A stretch of DNA of 64,000 bases from Kitasatospora fiedleri (GTDB taxonomy: Bacteria; Actinomycetota; Actinomycetes; Streptomycetales; Streptomycetaceae), in NCBI RefSeq assembly GCF_948472415.1, contig NZ_OX419519.1, positions 620,001-684,000 of the forward strand. Direction: 5' to 3'. Positions 43,008 through 53,668 of this stretch are shown in pieces. The notes beneath the pieces are model-generated. The model saw only the letters and a list, made by a program, of their open reading frames with translations, did not search any database and was not told the DNA's origin. Every line of letters starts with the position of its first letter. The first letter of the stretch is position 1. The position numbers were made by a program, and so were the translations under genes.

Positions 43008-44684
43008 ATGACCGCTCCGTCCTTCGTCCAGACGATCACCTCCCCGGCCGAGGCGGCCCGCGCCCGGTCCACGGTGCACCACCTGGCCCGGTGGGCCGGC
43101 CTGCGCCGCTCGAACGCGTCCGGCTGACCTCCTCGCTCACCGCCCACCTGCAGCGGCTCACCGCGGAGCGCTGCGCGGCCCGGCTGAACGTGCAGGGCGC
43201 CGGCTCCCCGCCCCGGCTCCACCTGGCGCTGTACCGCAGGCCGCCGCCGACACGCCCGTCTGGCAAACCACCCTCACCGTGGGCCCGCCGGAGGGCGGAC
43301 TGCACCCGGCCTGGCAGGGCTCGGCGGACGGCGGCGACCCGACCACCGACCTGGTCGAGGCCCTGTTCGCCGGGACACCGACGCCTCCGCCGTCCTCGAC
43401 CTGCTGGAGTGGCACAGCCGCGAACTGGAGGAGACCAACCGCGGCGTGGTGGCGCTGCACGCGGAACTCGCCGAGGCGGACCGCGCCCAACGGCTCCTGC
43501 TGGCCTCCGAGCAGGCCGCCCGGCTGCACGCCGAACGGATGCGCGCCCGCCTCACCTTCCTCTCCGGCGGCGGCGCGCTGCTCAGCGCCTCGCTGGACCG
43601 GGCCGAGATCCTGCGCCACCTCGACGAGTTGCTCGTCCCCGGCCACGCCGAGCGGGCGGACATCTGGCTGACCGACCACGCCGGCCGGCTCCTGCCGCCC
43701 CCGGCGGCCCGGGCGCCGGCCGACCCGCCCGGACGCCGACCACCCCGTCACCGCCGCGGCCCGCACCGGCCTGCCGCAGCGCGCCGCCGCCGACGGCCCG
43801 GACGCCCCCGCCGCCTCACCCTCCCGCTCACCGCCCGCAATACCGTCCACGGCGTGCTGGACCTGGTCCGCGCCGCCGACTTCGACCCGGACGACGTCGC
43901 CATGCTGACCGAGTTCGCCGGCCGCGCCGCCGTCGCCTTCGACAACGCCCAGCGCTACGAGCGCGAGCGGCACACCGCCGAGACCCTCCAGCGGGCCATG
44001 CTCACCGACCTGCCGACCGGCTCCGGCGTCCGCCTCGCGGCCCGCTACCTCCCGGCCACCCGCGGCATGAACGTCGGCGGCGACTGGTACGACGCCTTCA
44101 CCCGCCCCGACGGCTCGCTGCTCACCGTCGTGGGCGACGTCACCGGCCACGGCCTGCGGGCCGCGGTGATGATGGGTCAGCTCCGGCACGCCCTGCGCGC
44201 CTACGGCATGAGCCAGGACTCGCCCGGGGAGCTGCTCACCCGCCTGCACGTCTTCCTGCGCCACACCGAGCCCGGCCTGTGCGCCACCGCCGTGATCGCC
44301 CACCACCGCCCCGGCAGCCCGGAGGTCACCTGGGCCACCGCCGGCCACCTCCCGCCGCTGCTGCGCGGGGCCGACGGGGAGATCCGGGCGCTGCGGCAGC
44401 GCGGCGGGGCGATGCTCGGCCTCCCGATGGACCAGACCGTCCGCGACCACCGCCTCCTCCTCGCTCCCGGCTCCGCCCTGCTGCTCTACACCGACGGCCT
44501 GGTCGAGCGCCGCCGCGAGGACGTGGCTCGGCATCGACCGGCTCGCCACGGTCCTCGGCTCCTCCGCACCGCTCGGGCGGCGACACCGAGGCCGGCGCCG
44601 AGGACGTCCTGAACCGGATGCTGCCGCGAACTGTTCGCGCGAGGACGACATCTGCTTCCTGCTCACCAGGCCCCGGCGGCCTGA
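43008..44684 (+). pseudogene. SpoIIE/PP2C-type phosphatase 2 with GAF domain (multiply frameshifted)
   Basis: Reading across frames gives one protein: an N-terminal HATPase-like segment (FVQTITSPAEAARARSTVHH then LERVRLTSSLTAHLQRL), a coiled-coil (LLEWHSRELEETNRGVVALH), a GAF domain (LLSASLDRAEILRHLDELL to AVAFDNAQRYERER), and a canonical SpoIIE/PP2C domain with MNVGGDWYDAF, VVGDVTGHGLRAA, LLYTDGLVERR and EDDICFLL. At least six shifts are needed (about 43113, 43240, 43378, 43728, 43795, 44525, and more near 44630 and 44675), most being one missing base. With all corrected, a stop at 44682-44684 results. Either this stretch was sequenced poorly or the gene is decaying. The catalytic residues are intact, unlike phosphatase 1. 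Confidence 0.7.
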
Positions 44685-44709
44685 CCGGCCACCGGACCCC
44701 GTCCGCCCG

Positions 44710-45914
44710 CTACCCGGCGCGCTCCGGGCGGTAGCCGCGCGCCCACAGGGTGGCGAGCAGCAGCAGGAGCACCACCGGGCCGGCGGCGAGCGACACGCGG
44801 CAGCAGGGCCAGCAGCAGCGGCAGCAGCACCGCCGGGGCGAAGTGCGCCAGGAGGCCGCGCGCCCGGCCCGGGGTGTCCAGGGTCGGCAGCACCGCCACC
44901 GCCGTCACCGCGAAGTAGCCGGCCAGGGCGGCGCACAGCAGCCGCCGGGTGTCGTCGGGCAGCGGGCCGCCGGCGTGCTCGACCGGCCGGCCGAGACCGG
45001 CCGCCAGCGCCGCCAGCGCGGCGGAGCCAGCGCGTGGCAGAGCAGCACCCAGCGCGGCCGGCCGCCGCGAGCAGCTGCGGGAAGGCGACCGCGCCGCGCC
45101 GCACGCTCAGCACCGACAGCGCGGCCAGCAGCGTCATCGCGGCCAGCCGGTCCAGGCCAGCCGGACGTCCCAGTGCTCCCGGTCGGACGCGGCGCGGATC
45201 ACCTGGATCACGCCCTCGCCGAGCACGATCACCATGAACAGGCCCAGCCGCTCCCCAGGTGCGTGGCGTCCACCTCCGCCTCGCCGCAGCTCCGGCAGCG
45301 GCCGGTCCGCCCCCGGCCCGCCCGGGTGCCGCCGCTGCCGGGCCGCCAGCGCGCGGCGATCCGTTCCCGGTCGTCGCCCCTGGCGGCGGCCAGCAGCAGC
45401 GCGTCCACCAGCAGGCCCGCGCCCCACAGCCAGTAGCGCCAGCCCTCCGGCGCGAAGAGCGACACACCCACGGCACCCCGCCCGCCGCGTACTGCGCGAT
45501 CGGCCAGTCCGGCACCACCAGCAGGCTCCGGCCCTGCCGCCACAGCCGCCCCGCGTACCAGCGCAGCAGCACGTAGGCGAGCGCGAAGGCGTTCGCCCGG
45601 GTGCTCTCGTGCACGCCCTCGACGGCCGCCGCCATCACCGCCATCCCGGCCATCGCCGCGAACAGCGCGAACGAGCTGGTCCGCTCCGCGGCACGTCCCC
45701 GTACACCGTGAAGCACGCCCAGCTCAGCCAGAACGCCCGCGAACAGCAGCCCGTACAGCCCGACCGCGCCCCAGTCCGGCCCGGCGTGCAGGAGGTGCGC
45801 CAGCTGCCCGACCCCGGCCACCGCGATCAGGTCGAAGAACAGCTCGTTCCACCCCGCGTGCCGCTCGGCCGCCGCGCCCGTCCCGTCCTCCGCGTCCACC
45901 CCCATGATCGGCAC
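44710..45914 (-). pseudogene. LtrA-family membrane protein (multiply frameshifted)
   Basis: A low-temperature-requirement A family protein of about 400 residues with many hydrophobic helices. Recognisable parts, in order across frames: GWNELFFDLIAVAGVGQLAHLL, FALFAAMAGMAVMAAAVEGV, LLRWYAGRLWR, GWRYWLWGAGLLVDALLL, the family core ERLGLFMVIVLGEGVIQVI, AMTLLAALSVLSVRRGAVAF, and VVLLLLLATLWARGYRPE before TAG at 44710. At least five single-base shifts interrupt it (about 45475, 45255, 45160, 45030, 44800). The start is GTG 45914 or ATG 45905. LtrA function is poorly understood. As with the neighbour, bad sequence and true decay cannot be separated by reading. Confidence 0.7.
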
Positions 45915-45959
45915 CGCCCGGCGGGACGGCTCCGGCGCGCCGCACGCGCCGCACGCGCC

Positions 45960-47320
<1,361 letters not shown>

Positions 47321-47417
47321 CTCCCCAGTCTGCCCGCCGCGCCCGCGCCGGGCACCGTCCGGTCCCGGTCCGTCGCGCGTGCGCGGGTTACGGTGGGACG
47401 GGAGCGAGGTGGTCCGG

Positions 47418-48073
47418 GTGCGGACGGTGACCGACTGGCTGGGCGGCCTGTCCGGGCCGGTGGTGTACGCGGTGGTGGCGGCGCTGGTGTTCGCCGAGGA
47501 CGCGCTGTTCTTCGGCTTCGTGCTGCCCGGCGAGACCGCGGCGGTGCTCGGCGGGGTGCTGGCCCACCAGGGCGGCGTCTCGCTGGGCTGGGTCCTGGTG
47601 ACGGTGGTGGGCGCGGCGGTGCTCGGCGACTCGGTCGGCTACGAGGTGGGCCGGCGGCTGGGCCCGCGGGTGCTGGAGACCACGTCGCTGCGCCGGCACG
47701 CGGACCGGATCGGCCGCGCCCAGGACCTGATCCGCCGCCGGGGCCCGGCGGCCGTCCTGCTGGGCCGGTTCGTGGCCTTCTTCCGCGCCCTGATGCCCGC
47801 CCTGGCGGGGGTGTCCCGGATGCCGTACCGCCGGTTCCTGCTGTTCAACGCGCTCGGCGGCCTGCTGTGGGGCGTCGGCTTCGTCCTGCTCGGCTACTTC
47901 GCGGGCGCGGCTACACCAGGGTCGAGGGGACGGTCGGCCGGACCGCCGCGCTGGTGGTGGCGGGCGTGCTGGTGCTGGCGGTGCTGGTCCACTACGTCCG
48001 CGGCCACCGCAGGGAGCACGCCCGGGAGAAGGAGCACCCGGGCGCGGAGGAGCACGCGGGCGGGGACGACTGA
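47418..48073 (+). CDS. DedA-family membrane protein (single frameshift)
   Basis: A protein of about 218 residues of the DedA/VTT family, whose members flip polyprenyl-phosphate or phospholipids and support membrane homeostasis. It shows [73 protein letters not shown] (in consecutive stretches) and a last helix [19 protein letters not shown] in a second frame. One G is missing near 47909 ([12 protein letters not shown] restored). The C-terminus is charged ([13 protein letters not shown]). GTG at 47418 has AGGTGG 5 nt upstream; GTG 47409 is an alternative. Confidence 0.87.
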
Positions 48074-48154
48074 CCCGGCCGGAGGGGGCCGTTCGGCCCT
48101 CGGCCCGGCCCCGGTGCGCGGCGCACAGTGGGGGGCATCGGGAAAGGAGTTCTG

Positions 48155-48922
48155 ATGGACCGTCTGCAGACCCGCCCCAGGGCCGAGGTGCTGGTGGAGA
48201 CCCGCGGCGCGGTGTCGGCCGGTGCGCCGGACTACGCGCGGGTGAAGGTGCGGGCCGTGCTGGAACGGCTGGAGGAGCCGGTGCTCGGGGTGCGGGTGCG
48301 GCTGGTCCAGGAGCCGCACCGCACGGTGGCCCGGCCGTCACTGGCCCAGGTGGTGGTGGACCTGAACGGCCGCCCGGTGCGGGCGCACGTCGCGGCGCGG
48401 ACCATGCGCGAGGCCGTCGACCTGCTCCAGGACCGGCTGGTCTCCCGGCTGGCCCGGCTGCGCCGGCAGCGGCAGCACCCGCACGAGCCGCTGGGCCTCC
48501 CGGCCGACGGCGGCGGGCACCGTCCCGAGCACCGGGTCCGCCCGCCCGAGGAGCGCCGGGTGGTGCGGCACGGGAGCTACGGCCCGGCCCGCTGCACGCC
48601 GCTCGCCGCGGTGCGCGAACTGGAGGCGCTGGACCACGACTTCCACCTGTTCACGGACGCGGGCAGCGGCCGGGAGGGCGTGGTGTACCGGGGCACCGCG
48701 GGCGGCTACCGGCTGGCCTCGGCCGGGCCGCTGTCCGCGCCGGTGCCGGGGCTGGTGACCGGTCGGCTGGCCGTGCCGCGGCTGACCCTCGCCGGGGCCC
48801 GGGAGCGGCTGGACCTGAGCGGTCTGCCGTTCGTCTTCTTCACCGACGCCGGGACCGGCCGCGGCCACGTCCTGTACCGCCGCTACGACGGCCACTACGG
48901 GCTGGTCGCGCCCGCCGGGTAG
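48155..48922 (+). CDS. Long ribosome hibernation factor-like protein with doubled C-terminal domain
   Basis: A 255-residue protein related to HPF/RaiA and to the mycobacterial Rv0079 dormancy protein. The N-terminal S30AE-like part (YARVKVRAVLERLEEPV, AQVVVDLNGRPVRAHVA, EAVDLLQDRLVSRLARLRRQR) would bind the ribosomal decoding centre. An Arg-rich linker leads to two copies of the S30AE C-terminal dimerisation motif: AVRELEALDHDFHLFTDAGSG and ARERLDLSGLPFVFFTDAGTG, each ending in a VVYRG/VLYRRYDG strand. ATG at 48155 has AAAGGAG. Its likely role is ribosome silencing in stress or stationary phase. Confidence 0.82.
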   Translation: MDRLQTRPRAEVLVETRGAVSAGAPDYARVKVRAVLERLEEPVLGVRVRLVQEPHRTVARPSLAQVVVDLNGRPVRAHVAARTMREAVDLLQDRLVSRLARLRRQRQHPHEPLGLPADGGGHRPEHRVRPPEERRVVRHGSYGPARCTPLAAVRELEALDHDFHLFTDAGSGREGVVYRGTAGGYRLASAGPLSAPVPGLVTGRLAVPRLTLAGARERLDLSGLPFVFFTDAGTGRGHVLYRRYDGHYGLVAPAG

Positions 48923-49085
48923 CGGACCGGCTCCCGGCGGCCGTGGGGGTCCGGCCGGGAGCGGCGCGGCCCGGGGGCCGGGGGCGGTGTGGGGCCGTCC
49001 CCGGTTCCCCGCGCGTCCGCTGCGGGGCGCGGGGGGACGCTCCGGGGCGCGGCGGGACGCTCCGGGGCGGGGCGCGGCGGCCGGT

Positions 49086-49938
49086 TCAGCGCGTCGTCTC
49101 GCGGATGTTCGGGACGGCCCGGACCAGGGTGACCACGCCGCCGGCCACCAGGGCGACGGCGAGGAGTTCGGGGATCAGCAGCAGGCCGGTGCGGACCTGC
49201 TCGTCGAACAGGACGACGCCGAGCAGCAGGCTGACCGAGGCGTCGCCGATGGTCAGCGCGGGCTGGGAGGCGAGCAGCGGGCCGGCCTGGAGGGCGTTCT
49301 CCAGCAGCAGGACGGCGGCGATGCCGGTGAGCGCGAAGCCGTACGTCTGCCAGGCGGTCAGGAAGGCGGCCGGGCCGTGGTCGGAGAAGGTGCCGGTGGC
49401 GGACTTCAGCAGGGCCGCGGTCAGCGCGTTGCCGATCGCGGCGGCGGTGCCCAGGGCCCCGGCCCGGAACACCGGGCCCCGGCCGCGGGCGGCGGCCACG
49501 CAGAGCGCCATCGCCCCGAGGCAGCCGGCCAGGACGGGCGTCCACCGGCTCATCGGCGCGTGGTCCTCGGCCCCGGAGGGCGCGGCGCACCCGAGGAACA
49601 GCGCGAGGCCGCCGACCACGGCCGCGACGCCCGCCCATCCGGCGGGCGGAATCCGCCGGTGCAGCAGCGGCACGGCGATCAGCAGCGCGAACGGCAGTTC
49701 CAGCACGAAGACCGGCTGCACCAGCGCGAGCGGCCCGAACACCAGGGCCAGGGCCTGGAACAGCGCCGCCCCGGCCACCCCGAGGATGCCCAGCACCCAG
49801 GCCGGGTCCCGGGCCAGCACCGCCAGGAAGCGCAGCCCCCCCCCGCGCCACCCGGGACGCCGCCTTCCGCTGGAAGGCGGTCCCGGCCGCGTTGGAGGCG
49901 GCCCCGAGCACGGCGAACACCACAGCGAGCACGTCCAC
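49086..49938 (-). CDS. EamA/DMT-type permease (single frameshift)
   Basis: A protein of about 284 residues with nine or ten hydrophobic helices, starting VLAVVFAVLGAASNAAGTAFQRKAA. LALVFGPLALVQPVFVLELPFALL and LASQPALTIGDASVSLLLGVVLF are typical of the DMT (drug/metabolite transporter) family found in Streptomyces. The reading frame breaks in a run of nine C (49836-49844), where one base too many is present (VARGGLRFLAVLARDP restored). The GTG start at 49938 has only a weak ribosome site. The substrate is unknown. Confidence 0.8.
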
Positions 49939-49990
49939 CCGAGACCGGTTCCCCCCTCCGCGCGCGCCGAACCCCGCTTCCCCCGGACGG

Positions 49991-50026
49991 CCGAAGCCCC
50001 TTCCCCGCGCGGGGAAGGGGCTTCGG
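49991..50026 (-). terminator. Perfect 36-bp palindrome, terminator of the DUF3344 gene
   Basis: CCGAAGCCCCTTCCCC, GCGC, GGGGAAGGGGCTTCGG: 16-bp arms, perfect palindrome. It starts 8 bp past the DUF3344 stop and separates that gene from the permease gene downstream. Confidence 0.88.
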
Positions 50027-50034
50027 AGCGGCGG

Positions 50035-51269
50035 TTACCGCTGGCCGGTCCAGGCGGAGCGGGGCTGGGTCTTCACGCCGCGGAGGGAGGCCGGGTCGAT
50101 GTCGACGTCGGCGTAGAAGACGCCGAGGTTGTAGCCGTCGCCCTGGGTGTTGACGGTGACGTTGATGCCGGTGTCGCCGTTGCGCAGGTACGGGGAGACG
50201 TCCCAGCGGTTGGCGTCGTAGCCGAAGGAGTTGGGGTAGGCGGGGTTGCGCGGGAAGCGCTGGGCCGGGTCGGCGTTGTCGAGGTTGGAGGTGAAGGCGT
50301 CGTCCGCCGGGTGCAGGGCGTCGGAGAAGCGGGTGAGCGGGCCGTTGGTGGACTTCATGTCCATCGTGTCGCCGGTCCACTTGTGGTCGCCGTCATAGAC
50401 GACCCAGCCGAGGTGGCCGGTGACGGGGCCGCTGGCGGGGGTCTTGATGCCGCTCAGGACGCCGGTGAGGGCGGGGCTGTTGGGCAGTTCGGGCTGGAAG
50501 CCGTCCCAGACGTGCAGGTGGCGCAGGGGCTCGCACTCGCGCTCGTAGGCGACGACGACCGTCCAGCCGCCCCAGCTGTGGGCCTTGACGACGGAGTCCA
50601 TGTCGGCGGCCTCGTAGGTGCCGGAGCCGTGGTTGCGGACCTGCTCGGTGATGTCGGCGGAGGCCTGGTAGCTGCTCTCGTCGTCGGTGGTGATGTAGCC
50701 GATGGAGGGCTGCTGGTTGGCGATGTTGGTGTACTGGGCGTCGCCGGGGAACTTGAAGTAGATCTCGTCGATCTGGCTCTCGGGCAGGACGGTGCTGCCG
50801 ATGCCGCGGGTGCCGCCCCAGTAGAGGCGGGCGAACTTGACGGTGGCGTCCTCGGGGATCTGGAGGTCGGCGGAGCTGGAGGAGTAGATCGGGTCGCCGA
50901 GCGGGCCGATGTGGCCGGGGCCGTCGATGTTGATGTACTTCATCTGGAAGTTGTTGTTGATCGGGCGCGAGCCGTCCCCGTTGCGGGCCTGCTCGCAGGG
51001 AGCCTGGGCCGGGTCGACGGGGGGCTGGGTCTCGTCGCAGGTCATCAGGGTGTTGCTGATGTGGGTGATGCCGCCGTGGAAGTCGCCCTCGAAACGGGTG
51101 GTGAAGGGCAGCCGGTTCTCGGTGATGGTGGTCGCGGCCGCGACCCGCTGGTGGGGGCGGCGGGACGGCTGTCGGTGGAGTACGCGGCCGGGACGGCCAG
51201 GGTGCTCGCGGCGGCCACGAAGGCGGAGGTGGCGATCAGTGCGCGCCGGGTGGGACGGGGACGAGACAA
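50035..51269 (-). CDS. Secreted DUF3344 protein (single frameshift)
   Basis: An exported protein of about 411 residues. The signal peptide (LIATSAFVAAASTLAVPAAYS) follows a TTG start at 51269, supported by GAGGAG 9 nt upstream. The mature protein is beta-rich, with FEGDFHGGITHISNTLMTC, KFARLYWGGTRG, SWGGWTVVVAYE and HLGWVVYDGDHKWTGD, all typical of DUF3344, and a C-terminal YNLGVFYADVDIDP. The signal peptide and mature part are joined by restoring one C in the run at 51153-51157. Its function is unknown; family members are cell-surface or adhesin-like. The gap 51270-51538 holds no gene. Confidence 0.82.
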
Positions 51270-51538
51270 GGCGGGATCTCCTCTGACGAACGGTCGGTTG
51301 CCTTCTTGCGAAGACACGCCAACCTGACCATCCGTCAGGCCGGAGATCGGCGTATTGGGCCGAACGACGGCATTCCTGAGTGTTTCCTGGGAACGCCGTC
51401 GTCCGGAGGTGGCGGCCGGGTCGACGGCGCACGTGGTGCGGCCCGCCGCGCGCTCGGGCCGGAGTGCGCGGCGGGCCGGGTCCGGGGGTGGTCGGCCGGT
51501 GGGGCGGGCGGTCGGCGGGACGGGCGGTCAGCGGGCCG

Positions 51539-53377
51539 TCACGGGTAGGAGACGACGTTGCTGGGGCCGCCGAAGGTGGGGTCGACGGCGCGGCCGGTGC
51601 CGTTGATCACCGAGTCGATGCCGCCGGAGCCGTTCAGGAAGACGGTCAGCAGGTCGTGGAACGTGACGCCCGGGGTGCTCGGGGCCTGGAAGGCCGTCGA
51701 GTTGCGGATGTCGACGCCCTGGTTGAAGTAGGAGTAGCTGCCCATGCCCCAGCCCTCGAAGGTCTTCACCTTCGGGCCGACGGCGAACGCCGGGTAGCCC
51801 TTCTGCTTCCTGCTCGCCATCCAGGCGGCCTGGTTCGGCACGTCGTAGGGGTTCTCGTTCTGGAAGAACACCACCTTGCCGTGCTCGCCGTTCCACTCGA
51901 CCTCGGTCTTCTGGAAGTGCTCGACGGCGAGGCCGGTGGCGGTGACCCGGTCGCCGTTGACGACCAGTCCGGTGTCGCTGCGGGCGCCGGTCCAACTGCC
52001 GCCGCCGGCACCGTGGTCGGCGCGCCAGATCCAGGCGTCGTCGATCAGGGTGTCGTCGCTGTTGACCTCCAGCGCGGTGTCGGCCGCGCCGTTCAGCGCG
52101 CCGCCGACCCGGAAGAACACGTCGGACAGGGCGATCGGGTCGTTCCGGTGCGAGTCGTCGCTCCCCCGGTTGCCGACCTGCATCAGGACCTTGGACTTCT
52201 TCTCCCCCGCGTCGATGATCAGGCCGGAGACGTTGACGCCGTCCACGTCGTCGACCTTGAGGGCGGCGTTGCCCTCGGTCGGGACGAGGGTGGCGAAGCC
52301 GAGGCCGATCACCTGGGTGCCGGGGCGGGTCACCTTGATCGCGTCGGGCAGTTGGTGGACGCCGGGGGTGAGCAGCAGGTGGCGGCCGGCCTTGAGGGCG
52401 GCGTTGATCTGCTTGACGTCGGCGCCGGGGCGGACCACGTAGAAGTCGTCCAGGGAGATCGAGCGGCCCGGGGTGGGACCGTCCGCCCAGCTGGTGCCGC
52501 GCGAGTCGCGCCGGACGGCGGGCACGAACACCCGGTACCGGCCGCGGTCGTCCAGGTAGAGGTAGGGGGCCTCGCGGGTGACCGGGCAGGTGTCCAGGGT
52601 GGTGTAGGGGGCGGCGGCCGGGTCGGTGGAGAAGGACTGCGCGGGGGCGCCCTCGGTGCCGCAGAACACCTGGTTCCAGACGCCGTTGCTCCAGCCGTCC
52701 AGGCTGCTGGTGCGGGTGAAGAACTGCTGCTGGGAGCCGTTGACCACGGTGGCGCCGGTGAACTGGGAGTCGGCGATGAAGCCGCCGCTGGCCCAGGAGG
52801 GCGAGCCGGTGCAGTAGTCCATCAGCGTCACGTTGCCGTTCAGCCGGACCCGGCGCAGCGGCGCGGCCTGGGAGACCGCCCAGAAGTCGGTGTTGCCGTA
52901 ACAGCCGCTCTGGCCCGCGACGTTGACGGTGAGGTTGCTGAGCGAGCGCCAGAAGTTGGTGGTGGCGTAGCACTGCGACTGGTCGCCGCCGACGCACTGG
53001 TTGTACACGTTGACGGAGCCGTTGATCACCACGTCGCCGGGGTTGCGGCCGAGGCCGGCCACGCTCTCGTAGAAGCCGACCGGGAAGACCAGCGGGTCGG
53101 CGGCGGTGCCGTAGGTGCCGGGCTTGAACAGGACCGCGTAGCGCTGGGGGCCGAACTCGTTGCCGGCCTGGGCCTGGGCGAGGGCGTTCAGCCGGTCCTG
53201 GATCTGGGCCTTGGGCATGCTCGGGTCGAGCACGATCGCGTTCTCGCCGAGGCTGCCGCCGCCGGGCGGCACGGGGGCCGCGGCGGCCTGGGTGGTGGGG
53301 GCGACGAGGGCCGCGACCAGGGCGGTCGCGGCGGCGGCCGCGAGGCCGTATCTGCGGTACCGGGGAGCTCGGTTCAT
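51539..53377 (-). CDS. Secreted beta-helix protein, GH55-like exo-beta-1,3-glucanase
   Basis: A 612-residue exported protein. The signal peptide ends around residue 33 (APTTQAAAA). Two right-handed beta-helix halves follow, with NEFGPQRYAVLFKPGTYG, FWRSLSNLTVNVAGQ, NFWAVSQAAPLRRV, GGFIADSQFTGATVVNGSQQQ, and, in the second half, HLLLTPGVHQL, WIWRADHG and VEWNGEHG. This closely resembles GH55 laminarinases of Streptomyces (often misnamed adenylyl cyclase); the Glu in WNGEHG is a candidate catalytic acid. It would degrade beta-1,3-glucan of fungal walls. ATG at 53377 is chosen for the signal peptide; its ribosome site is poor. Confidence 0.75.
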   Translation of the reverse strand: MNRAPRYRRYGLAAAAATALVAALVAPTTQAAAAPVPPGGGSLGENAIVLDPSMPKAQIQDRLNALAQAQAGNEFGPQRYAVLFKPGTYGTAADPLVFPVGFYESVAGLGRNPGDVVINGSVNVYNQCVGGDQSQCYATTNFWRSLSNLTVNVAGQSGCYGNTDFWAVSQAAPLRRVRLNGNVTLMDYCTGSPSWASGGFIADSQFTGATVVNGSQQQFFTRTSSLDGWSNGVWNQVFCGTEGAPAQSFSTDPAAAPYTTLDTCPVTREAPYLYLDDRGRYRVFVPAVRRDSRGTSWADGPTPGRSISLDDFYVVRPGADVKQINAALKAGRHLLLTPGVHQLPDAIKVTRPGTQVIGLGFATLVPTEGNAALKVDDVDGVNVSGLIIDAGEKKSKVLMQVGNRGSDDSHRNDPIALSDVFFRVGGALNGAADTALEVNSDDTLIDDAWIWRADHGAGGGSWTGARSDTGLVVNGDRVTATGLAVEHFQKTEVEWNGEHGKVVFFQNENPYDVPNQAAWMASRKQKGYPAFAVGPKVKTFEGWGMGSYSYFNQGVDIRNSTAFQAPSTPGVTFHDLLTVFLNGSGGIDSVINGTGRAVDPTFGGPSNVVSYP

Positions 53378-53481
53378 GGGGGTGCACACCCGTCTGGTGG
53401 GTTCCGGGGAGGACGGCCGGGACCGGACGGCTCGCTGACGGCACGTCAGCTCTCGAACCGGCCCGCTTACTTCACGCCGAG

Positions 53482-53511
53482 ATTTAACGTCTGAGAAAAG
53501 AGGGGCGTCAA
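53482..53511 (-). promoter_or_regulatory. Housekeeping-type promoter of the GH55-like gene
   Basis: On the minus strand TTGACG (53511-53506), 18 nt, TTAAAT (53487-53482), within an A+T-rich island that stands out in this window. The expected start is near 53475, giving a leader of about 98 nt. The remainder of 53378-53668 carries the terminator described next and a GGTCAGCGCC decamer repeat (53590-53625). Confidence 0.65.
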
Positions 53512-53546
53512 GACCTGTGACGTGCCCGGTCCGGCCGGGCACGGCG

Positions 53547-53578
53547 GAGGGCCGGACCCCGGGCGGGGTCCGGCCCTC
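53547..53578 (-). terminator. 14-bp hairpin after the acyl-CoA synthetase gene
   Basis: GAGGGCCGGACCCC (53547-53560) pairs perfectly with 53565-53578 around GGGC. A second hairpin, CGTGCCCGG with CCGGGCACG (53521-53543), follows in the direction of transcription. Together they separate the synthetase from the GH55-like gene promoter. Confidence 0.82.
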
Positions 53579-53668
53579 GGTGCGGCGCCGGTCAGCGCCG
53601 GTCAGCGCCGGTCAGCGCCGGTGGGCGGTGGTCGGCGGCCCCGGTCGGCGGTCGGTGGCGGCGGGGGC

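Noticed and set aside
51539..53377. Adenylyl cyclase, a name often attached to such proteins
   Set aside because: No cyclase catalytic motif is visible; it has a signal peptide and beta-helix glucanase-like sequence.
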